Shown piece after piece: positions 15,402 through 20,336 of a DNA stretch of 20,336 bases. The translations under genes and the position numbers were made by a program. Position 1 is the first letter of the stretch, and every line of letters starts with the position of its first letter. Under the pieces are notes generated by a model. The model made no database searches and had not been told where the DNA came from. It saw only the letters and a list, made by a program, of their open reading frames with translations. The DNA is from CAYJAD01 sp964371835 (GTDB taxonomy: Bacteria; Desulfobacterota; Desulfovibrionia; Desulfovibrionales; Desulfovibrionaceae). The stretch covers positions 1-20,336 of the forward strand of contig CAYJOP010000033.1 of NCBI GenBank assembly GCA_964371835.1, given 5' to 3'.

Positions 15402-16186
15402 TTAATACAGATAAAGATATCATCTGCGCACAAGGACTCAAAATCGGCTATGACGATTTTGTGCTCATGAACGACGTAACCTTTAATGTACAAAAGGGTG
15501 AAATTTTTATCATTATGGGCGGCAGCGGCTGCGGAAAAAGCACCCTTCTACGCGTACTCATGGGACTTAAATCACCCATGATTGGCAACCTTTCATACAA
15601 TGGCGTAAATTTTTGGCCCAGTAGCGATACACAACGCCAAGAAATAATGCGCTGCGTGGGTGTTCTTTTTCAAGGTGGAGCACTATGGAGCTCCATGACC
15701 CTTGCAGAAAATATTAGCCTTCCACTACAGCAATACACAGCGCTTTCCAAAAATGATATAGCAGAACAAGCAGAATTAAAACTTGCACTTGTGGGTCTTG
15801 CAGGTTTTGGGGAATACTATCCCTCAGAAATCAGCGGCGGTATGCGTAAACGTGCTGGACTTGCGCGTGCCCTTGCCCTTGACCCTGACATATTATTCTT
15901 GGATGAACCCTCAGCTGGCCTTGACCCTGTTAGCGCGCGCCTTTTGGATGACTTACTATTAGAATTGCGTGACGGTTATAAAAAAACTATTGTAGTTGTA
16001 ACTCATGAGTTAGCATCACTTTTTGCCATCGCTGACACAGCATTATACATTGATGCACAAACAAGATCCATTGCAGCTTTAGGCAACCCTAACGATTTAT
16101 TAAATAATCCTAACACTCCACCTGTGGTCTTAAATTTTCTCACTCGTGGAGGACATGATGATAAAAACACTAACTTGACTGAATAA
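15398..16186 (+). CDS. mlaF: MlaF-family ABC transporter ATPase
   Basis: This is the cytoplasmic ATPase of the lipid transporter, 262 residues. All nucleotide-binding elements are present: Walker A GGSGCGKST at 41-49, Q-loop Q92, signature ISGGMRKRAGLARAL at 145-159, Walker B ILFLDEPSAGLDP with D169-E170, and H-loop H203 (VVVTHE). SGGMRKRAGLARA is the typical form of the Mla/Ttg2A branch. Its ATG overlaps the mlaE stop by four bases. The C-terminal tail past about 240 is variable and has no evident domain. Confidence 0.95.
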   Translation: MINTDKDIICAQGLKIGYDDFVLMNDVTFNVQKGEIFIIMGGSGCGKSTLLRVLMGLKSPMIGNLSYNGVNFWPSSDTQRQEIMRCVGVLFQGGALWSSMTLAENISLPLQQYTALSKNDIAEQAELKLALVGLAGFGEYYPSEISGGMRKRAGLARALALDPDILFLDEPSAGLDPVSARLLDDLLLELRDGYKKTIVVVTHELASLFAIADTALYIDAQTRSIAALGNPNDLLNNPNTPPVVLNFLTRGGHDDKNTNLTE

Positions 16187-16195
16187 GGAGCATAT

Positions 16196-17167
16196 ATGAG
16201 TAAGGACATTAGCAAAAGTAAGGTAGGTGCATTTGTCATTGGCGGCATTGCTCTCTTCGTCCTTGCCATTGTAACACTTGGCGGTAAAGATTTTTTTGCT
16301 GATGATATTGAATATGTTGTCTACTTTGATGGCTCAGTTAGCGGCTTAAGTATTGGTGCTCCTGTTGTATTTCGTGGCGTGCCCATGGGTCAAGTTACCC
16401 AAATTTTACTCGTGGCCAACGCTCGTGATGAGGCAGTTACCATTCCTGTACACATTAAAATCAATGCCTCAAGCATTGCTTTTGTTAACTCAAACTCAGA
16501 CACTGTTAATACCACTTCAAGAACAGAACTCATGCGCCGCATGATTCAACGTGGCCTTCGCGCAAGATTACAAATGCAAAGTCTAATTACAGGGCAATAC
16601 AATATTGATCTAGATTTCTTTCCAGATACTCCAGCACGCTACCACTCAACTAACCATGCCTATGAAATACCAACTGTACCCTCACCACTGGACCAAATTC
16701 AACGCACACTTGCTCGCCTACCCCTTGAAAATATGGCAAAATCTCTAAACGACGCACTAGACGGCTTTGCAAGACTCACCAATAGTACCGACCTGCACGC
16801 TGGCATCAAAGCCATGCGCACAACCTTTGAGCATACTGCAGAATTTACAACAGATGCTAAATCCATACGCGATGACCTACAACGCACTCTCAATGCACTT
16901 GGAGACACAAGCGTCACCATTGATAGCCAATTACCTGAAGCCATGACTGCTTTCCAACTAGGTATGAATGGCTTTGCAGCAGCCACAAAACAATTGGAGC
17001 AAGTGCTTATTTCTACAGAAAAAATTATCTCGCCAGATTCAAAAACCATACGAGATATGCATAATACGCTTGAAGAGGTGGCAGAAGCCGCACGCGCCTT
17101 CAAAGAACTTGCTGATATGCTAGAACAACAACCAGAATCACTATTATTAGGAAAAGGGGCTAAATAA
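16196..17167 (+). CDS. mlaD: MlaD-family MCE-domain lipid transport protein
   Basis: The 323-residue protein has one transmembrane helix at about 11-29 and then an MCE domain at about 38-120, with YVVYFDGSVSGLSIGAPVVFRGVPMGQVTQI, the usual core where a hydrophobic pore loop forms in the hexamer. Such proteins are anchored in the inner membrane and pass lipids through the periplasm. At 323 residues it is much longer than Escherichia coli MlaD (about 180); the helical part at about 165-310 probably lengthens the channel, as in PqiB-like and other long MCE proteins. AAGGAG before ATG at 16196 supports the start. It lies 9 bases after mlaF and 2 bases before the lipoprotein gene. Confidence 0.92.
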   Translation: MSKDISKSKVGAFVIGGIALFVLAIVTLGGKDFFADDIEYVVYFDGSVSGLSIGAPVVFRGVPMGQVTQILLVANARDEAVTIPVHIKINASSIAFVNSNSDTVNTTSRTELMRRMIQRGLRARLQMQSLITGQYNIDLDFFPDTPARYHSTNHAYEIPTVPSPLDQIQRTLARLPLENMAKSLNDALDGFARLTNSTDLHAGIKAMRTTFEHTAEFTTDAKSIRDDLQRTLNALGDTSVTIDSQLPEAMTAFQLGMNGFAAATKQLEQVLISTEKIISPDSKTIRDMHNTLEEVAEAARAFKELADMLEQQPESLLLGKGAK

Positions 17168-17169
17168 TC

Positions 17170-17790
17170 ATGCTAAACAATACTACACTAAAAATATTCC
17201 TAAGCCTGTGTTTTATTTTACTTCTTAACGCATGTGGCGGGCGCAGCGACAGCACATCTTTCTTTATCCTAGATAGTGGTGAAGTAACACCAGTTCTTGC
17301 CATCAACGATCTCAACGAAAATGAAATCATAAAAATTCAGCTTAGAGCCGTTGACCTACCCAAATACCTTGACCGAAACTCCATCGTTACCCGCGACCAA
17401 GGCGGCGTTCTTTTAGATATTTCTAGCTTCAACTCTTGGGCTGAAAATTTAGATGATGGCTCAAAACGTGTGATTGCAGAAGTGCTAACACCCCTTTTCT
17501 TAGAAAAAGGAGTGCTACTACAACCGCTTGATGATGATAGTTTTGAACATTGGAAAATATTCATTCAAATTCAACGCTTTGACGGCACACTTGGCAGTGA
17601 TGCAGTGTTAGATGCCCGCTGGACCGTACGCAACCACCGCGATGTAACCCTTATTAGCGGAGCTTTTGTCGATAAAACTTCAGCTGGTTCAAGCTACTCA
17701 AGTCTTGTGCAAGCTCAAAGCAACTTGCTCAAAAAACTTGCAACAAGCATGGTTGAACCCATTGTTTCCGCAGTTAAAGAAAATTTTTAG
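17170..17790 (+). CDS. ABC-type transport auxiliary lipoprotein (PqiC/DUF330-like)
   Basis: The 206-residue protein has a signal peptide ending in the lipobox LLNAC, so Cys22 would carry the lipid; the next residues (GG) do not give the inner-membrane retention signal Asp at +2, which suggests the outer membrane, though that rule is poorly tested in this lineage. The body follows the ABC transport auxiliary fold: FFILDSG near the start, LRAVDLPKYLDRNSIVTR, then SFNSWAENLDDGSKRVIAEVLTPLF, and Q-Q-F-DG in IQIQRFDGTLGSDAVLDARW. In Pqi-type systems such a lipoprotein binds the end of the MCE channel. It closes the operon, taking the place of MlaA/MlaC, which are not in the window. Confidence 0.85.
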   Translation: MLNNTTLKIFLSLCFILLLNACGGRSDSTSFFILDSGEVTPVLAINDLNENEIIKIQLRAVDLPKYLDRNSIVTRDQGGVLLDISSFNSWAENLDDGSKRVIAEVLTPLFLEKGVLLQPLDDDSFEHWKIFIQIQRFDGTLGSDAVLDARWTVRNHRDVTLISGAFVDKTSAGSSYSSLVQAQSNLLKKLATSMVEPIVSAVKENF

Positions 17791-17801
17791 CCACGCAACT
17801 C

Positions 17802-17829
17802 TTTACAATTTTATATGAAAGACTAATTA
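17802..17829 (+). promoter_or_regulatory. Possible promoter of the HD-GYP response regulator
   Basis: TTTACA (17802-17807), a 16-base spacer and TAATTA (17824-17829) lie in the 76-base gap after the lipoprotein gene. No terminator is visible in the gap, so the regulator may also be read from the transporter operon. Confidence 0.4.
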
Positions 17830-17866
17830 TTAAGCATATTGTTAATTTTTAGCTAGGATTTTATAT

Positions 17867-18964
17867 ATGAATACATTTAGTGGAACACATACTGCCGATA
17901 GAAGCCGCGTTCTAATCGTAGATGACGCACCTGAAAATATACGCATTCTAGGTGAACTACTTAAAGAAAAATACACAGTCATGTTTGCCAGAAATGGCCA
18001 AGATGCACTGCGCCTAGCAAAAAAAGAACCTCAACCAGACATAATCTTATTAGATGTAATCATGCCAGGCATGAATGGATACGAAGTCTGCCAAGAACTA
18101 AAAGCTGACTCCACAACAACCGATATCCCTGTACTCTTCATAACCGCACAAAATGATGAACAAGAAGAATCACGAGGGCTTAGCATCGGAGCTGTTGACT
18201 ATGTAAGCAAACCATTTCGCTCCACATTAGTCACCACACGAGTGGATAACCAACTTGAACTAAAAAAGCACCGTGACCAACTAGACGACTTAGTAAAAGA
18301 AAGAACAAAAGAACTTGTCCTAACCCAAGAAGCCACCATTGAGGCAATGGCTAGCCTTGCTGAATGGCGTGATCCAGAAACAGGCCTGCACATTAAACGT
18401 ACGCAAAATTTTGTACTCCTGCTAGCAAATCACATGGCGAAATTGGAAAAATATGCCGATGCCCTTGATGAAAAAACTATAGAATTACTTTATCTTTCCG
18501 CACCATTACATGATGTTGGCAAGGTTAGTATACCCGATGCCATACTACAAAAGCCAGGTGCCTTAACAGATGAAGAATTTGAAAAAATGAAGGAACACAC
18601 CACACTTGGACGTGACGCCCTCTCTTCTGCTGACTCAAAACTTGGTTCAGATTCTTTCCTACGCATCGCGCGCATAGTCGCCTATAGTCACCACGAACGC
18701 TGGGACGGAAAAGGCTACCCACAAGGACTTAAGGATGAAGAAATTCCGCTACCAGCTCAACTCATGAGCGTTGCAGACGTATACGACGCACTAACCAGCA
18801 AACGCGTCTATAAAGCAGCCATGCCTCACGAAAAAGCAAGAAATATCATAGTTGAAGGTCGAGGAACACAATTTGCCCCAGACGTTGTAGACGCATTCTT
18901 AGAACTTGAAAACGAATTCAAAGTAATTGCAGAAACATTGGCAGATAAATTTGACCATGAATAA
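17867..18964 (+). CDS. Response regulator with HD-GYP c-di-GMP phosphodiesterase output
   Basis: The 365-residue soluble protein begins with a receiver domain (about 14-130): acidic D19-D20, phospho-acceptor D63 (LLDVIMPG), T93 and K115. A short coiled-coil-like linker (about 130-155) leads to an HD-GYP domain (about 155-360) with H175, the HD pair H215-D216 in APLHDVGKVSIPD, HHERWDGKGYP with GYP at 282-284, and SVADVYDALTS. The domain is complete, so it should break down c-di-GMP to pGpG or GMP when switched by phosphorylation, using a two- or three-metal centre. No histidine kinase adjoins, so the partner is encoded elsewhere. TAGGA about nine bases before ATG 17867 is the ribosome site. 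Confidence 0.95.
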   Translation: MNTFSGTHTADRSRVLIVDDAPENIRILGELLKEKYTVMFARNGQDALRLAKKEPQPDIILLDVIMPGMNGYEVCQELKADSTTTDIPVLFITAQNDEQEESRGLSIGAVDYVSKPFRSTLVTTRVDNQLELKKHRDQLDDLVKERTKELVLTQEATIEAMASLAEWRDPETGLHIKRTQNFVLLLANHMAKLEKYADALDEKTIELLYLSAPLHDVGKVSIPDAILQKPGALTDEEFEKMKEHTTLGRDALSSADSKLGSDSFLRIARIVAYSHHERWDGKGYPQGLKDEEIPLPAQLMSVADVYDALTSKRVYKAAMPHEKARNIIVEGRGTQFAPDVVDAFLELENEFKVIAETLADKFDHE

Positions 18965-19013
18965 TTTATGATTTTAATTGTTTAATATTTTTAATGTTTT
19001 TGTTATTTTTTTA

Positions 19014-19057
19014 AAGGAGTCTGGGGAAAATTTTGAAAAATTCTCCCCAGACTCCTT
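19014..19057. terminator. Strong two-way hairpin terminator
   Basis: AAGGAGTCTGGGGA (19014-19027) and TCCCCAGACTCCTT (19044-19057) make a perfect 14-bp stem, and the loop can itself pair AATTTT with AAAATT. It separates the convergent regulator and nitroreductase genes. T runs precede the left arm; no long U run follows on either side, so folding strength must do most of the work. Its arm sequence returns in the hairpin near 19912-19957. Confidence 0.65.
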
Positions 19058-19107
19058 CAAACTTTTAACGCCAGAAAATACTGACAAAAAATTTTCTAAG
19101 CTACATA

Positions 19108-19722
19108 TTATTTAAGCTTTCCAATACTTTGTGTCATACGCACTGTATACCCCGATGGTAAATATGGAGCCAAGCTTGCCTGCAAAACCTTAACACCAGA
19201 ATTTCTAACCACATTGCCAAGGCCAACAGATGCACAATATAATCCTACATTTTGATACATGGAACCAACATGCATGTCACCCCACTTACCATCCTCAACA
19301 GCAAAGGCTAAGGTTAATCCAACATTGCTCAGCTCAGCACGAAGATCATCACCAATAATTTTGTGTACCATGTGTTTTTGAGCATCATAGATCCATACGC
19401 CAGCAGCATCCGCAAAATACAAAGAAACTTTTTGCTTGTTCATTCCTGTGGGTATGGTGCGTTTGCCGTCTTCACGGTTCATGCCCCATGCAGCCCAAAG
19501 GATATTGGATAAATCTTGTAGGCTTACAGCTTCATTACTCAAATTACGAGAACTCTTACGCTCAGCAAGGGCTTTCATTAAAGATACAGAACCAGCTTTG
19601 TCTGGCGCTGGTAGCTCAATACTGCGTACATCTTGCGCTACTTCGTTGGCAAAAACAAAAGCAGGATATATGCTCAATATGGCAAAAAAACAAAATAAAG
19701 ATACAAAAAATTTCTTATTCAT
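19108..19722 (-). CDS. Exported nitroreductase-family protein (SagB/ThcOx-type)
   Basis: The 204-residue product starts with a Sec signal peptide (KK, then a hydrophobic core, cut likely after FVFA at about 25). The mature part follows the FMN-dependent nitroreductase fold: LMKALAERKSSRNLSNEAVSLQDLSNILWAAWGMNREDGKRTIPTGMN, where the arginines of RKSSR usually contact FMN phosphate, then VSLYFADAAGVWIYD, and VGSMYQNVGLYCASVGLGNVVR. The P(S/T)..N..... VYV pattern resembles the SagB/ThcOx group. Members use FMN and NAD(P)H or oxidise thiazoline rings, but an exported one must get its cofactor and electrons outside the cytoplasm, so the substrate is unknown. AAGGAG before the ATG gives the start. 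It stands alone. Confidence 0.82.
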   Translation of the reverse strand: MNKKFFVSLFCFFAILSIYPAFVFANEVAQDVRSIELPAPDKAGSVSLMKALAERKSSRNLSNEAVSLQDLSNILWAAWGMNREDGKRTIPTGMNKQKVSLYFADAAGVWIYDAQKHMVHKIIGDDLRAELSNVGLTLAFAVEDGKWGDMHVGSMYQNVGLYCASVGLGNVVRNSGVKVLQASLAPYLPSGYTVRMTQSIGKLK

Positions 19723-19810
19723 AATCTATCTCCTTAAAGTTAACTGTTCCTATTTTCTGCTATAAAGTCTCATATTTGGCAAGCTTTTTGATATAAAATT
19801 TTACTTTTTT

Positions 19811-19825
19811 AGATAAATATTATCT
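19811..19825. promoter_or_regulatory. Inverted repeat overlapping the nitroreductase -10 box
   Basis: AGATAA ATA TTATCT is a perfect 6-base inverted repeat with a three-base centre. It covers the proposed -10 box, a usual repressor position. The GATAAT-type half sites recall Fur-family boxes, but the match is short. Confidence 0.3.
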
Positions 19826-19844
19826 GGCAAATACTATGTTACAA
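19817..19844 (-). promoter_or_regulatory. Possible promoter of the nitroreductase gene
   Basis: On the minus strand TTGTAA (19844-19839), a 16-base spacer and TAATAT (19822-19817) are found about 95 bases before the start codon. The surrounding DNA is AT-rich, so chance matches are common. Confidence 0.4.
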
Positions 19845-19911
19845 ACATGGTAGTAAGTATTTACAATACTTCATAAAATTCAAGAGACGTAGTGCTGACA
19901 AAATCTCCTGA

Positions 19912-19957
19912 GGGAACCTTTTTTGTGAACAAAAAAGTGTTCCCCCAGACCCCCTCC
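19912..19957. repeat. GC-rich hairpin related to the one at 19014-19057
   Basis: GGGAAC and TTTTTT on the left pair with AAAAAA and GTTCCC on the right (12 bp with a small internal loop), and the right side goes on as CCCCAGACCCCCTCC. The CCCCAGAC(n)TCC arm is shared with the hairpin at 19014-19057, so the two look like members of one intergenic family that flank the nitroreductase gene. Confidence 0.5.
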
Positions 19958-20114
19958 AAAAAAAACTTTAATGGCGGCAACAGATTACCTTCAAAATAAA
20001 AATATTGCCGCATCTACGATCTTAAAAAAAACTGTTCATAGCTCCTTTCTAAAACCTTAAAATCCAAATTTTGATTTTTCTTTATATATTACAAAGCTTT
20101 TTTTCACTATGGGC

Positions 20115-20156
20115 TTTGTCATCTAAAAGCAGTAATGACAATTACTGCTTTGAATT
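20115..20156. repeat. Palindromic direct repeat, copy 1
   Basis: This 42-base unit is identical to 20295-20336. It contains an 11-bp perfect inverted repeat (AAAGCAGTAAT and ATTACTGCTTT, four-base loop, 20126-20151) and a rival pairing, TTGTCAT with ATGACAA, that uses some of the same bases. Confidence 0.9.
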
Positions 20157-20191
20157 ATAATGAAGTGTTGACAATGTCAGCACGACCGATA

Positions 20192-20235
20192 AATCAAGAT
20201 AGGTGCAATTAACTTGCACCGTTAAATTCTTGATT
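20192..20235. repeat. Nested hairpin between the repeats (hairpin A)
   Basis: An outer pair AATCAAGA/TCTTGATT (20192-20199, 20228-20235) encloses GGTGCAA/TTGCACC (20202-20208, 20214-20220) with a five-base loop. The two stems stack with a small asymmetric internal loop. Confidence 0.7.
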
Positions 20236-20289
20236 TTCGTGACTTACTGCCCGCAAGCTTTGCTTGCGCTGGCGGCACAAACTCACGAA
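20236..20289. repeat. Nested hairpin between the repeats (hairpin B)
   Basis: TTCGTGA/TCACGAA (20236-20242, 20283-20289) encloses CGCAAGC/GCTTGCG (20252-20258, 20262-20268) with a three-base TTT loop and a few GC pairs between. It abuts hairpin A without a gap and is clearly more GC-rich than its surroundings. Confidence 0.7.
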
Positions 20290-20294
20290 GTAAG

Positions 20295-20336
20295 TTTGTC
20301 ATCTAAAAGCAGTAATGACAATTACTGCTTTGAATT
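20295..20336. repeat. Palindromic direct repeat, copy 2 (reaches the window edge)
   Basis: It is identical over 42 bases to 20115-20156, exactly 180 bases later. The identity may continue beyond the window, so the true repeat length and copy number are unknown. Confidence 0.9.

Larger units (their letters stand above)
19723..20114. other. Gene-free region upstream of the nitroreductase gene
   Basis: Apart from the promoter and operator candidates near 19811-19844 and the hairpin at 19912-19957, I see no gene. A minus-strand AAAGGAG and ATG near 20041 open only five codons before a stop inside a run of T, possibly a gene relic. Confidence 0.5.

Noticed and set aside
19436..19765. 109-codon plus-strand frame across the nitroreductase gene
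   Set aside because: It is antisense to a gene with signal peptide, ribosome site and recognised fold; its own sequence shows no family features.
19970..20060. Short frames on both strands near 20000 (29 codons plus; 5 codons minus behind AAAGGAG)
   Set aside because: The plus frame has no ribosome site and low-complexity content; the minus one stops after five codons in a run of T. A relic is possible but cannot be shown.
20115..20336. CRISPR array
   Set aside because: Repeats are 42 or more bases with a 138-base spacer that itself contains two hairpins; size and structure do not fit CRISPR.

Overview
The window looks like chromosomal DNA of a low-GC member of the Desulfovibrionales (sulfate-reducer lineage of the former Deltaproteobacteria), probably Desulfovibrionaceae. 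The reasons are a split-Soret cytochrome c type gene, an LldP-family lactate permease, an Mla-type transporter with an STAS-fused permease, and the corC-lnt-prfB block. I assign the lineage from gene content only; no database search was possible.

Left end (1-2535): a decayed DUF6573-like gene with one in-frame stop and one frameshift, a shared two-way terminator, and a leftward split-Soret cytochrome c gene. That cytochrome gene is interrupted by one in-frame TGA. The TGA sits exactly where the conserved Cys of the GCAxxG motif belongs and is followed by a hairpin with a GGUCU loop, so I read it as a selenocysteine codon with a bacterial SECIS element. A gene-poor AT-rich stretch follows, then a leftward DedA-family membrane protein gene.

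Middle (2684-14103): all rightward. A lactate permease; mnmG (tRNA wobble uridine modification); a membrane-anchored PilZ-like protein; then corC and lnt (overlapping by one base), prfB with its programmed +1 frameshift, a degenerate GGDEF protein and a MinD/ParA ATPase, apparently one operon behind a clear promoter at about 7382-7410. Next come an HU/IHF-family DNA-binding protein gene with its own promoter and terminator, and dapA (lysine/diaminopimelate synthesis).

Right part (14274-18964): an Mla-like lipid transport operon (STAS-MlaE permease, MlaF ATPase, MlaD MCE protein, PqiC-like lipoprotein), then a response regulator with an HD-GYP c-di-GMP phosphodiesterase output. Together with the PilZ and degenerate GGDEF genes, this makes three c-di-GMP-related proteins in about 12.6 kb.

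Right end (18965-20336): a leftward gene for an exported nitroreductase-family protein, flanked by two related GC-rich hairpins, then about 600 bases without a convincing gene. This ends in two identical copies (at least 42 bases) of a palindrome-bearing repeat 180 bases apart, with two further hairpins between them. The second copy runs off the window edge, so a longer array may continue outside.

The strongest candidates for something new are the selenocysteine split-Soret cytochrome and the terminal hairpin repeat.
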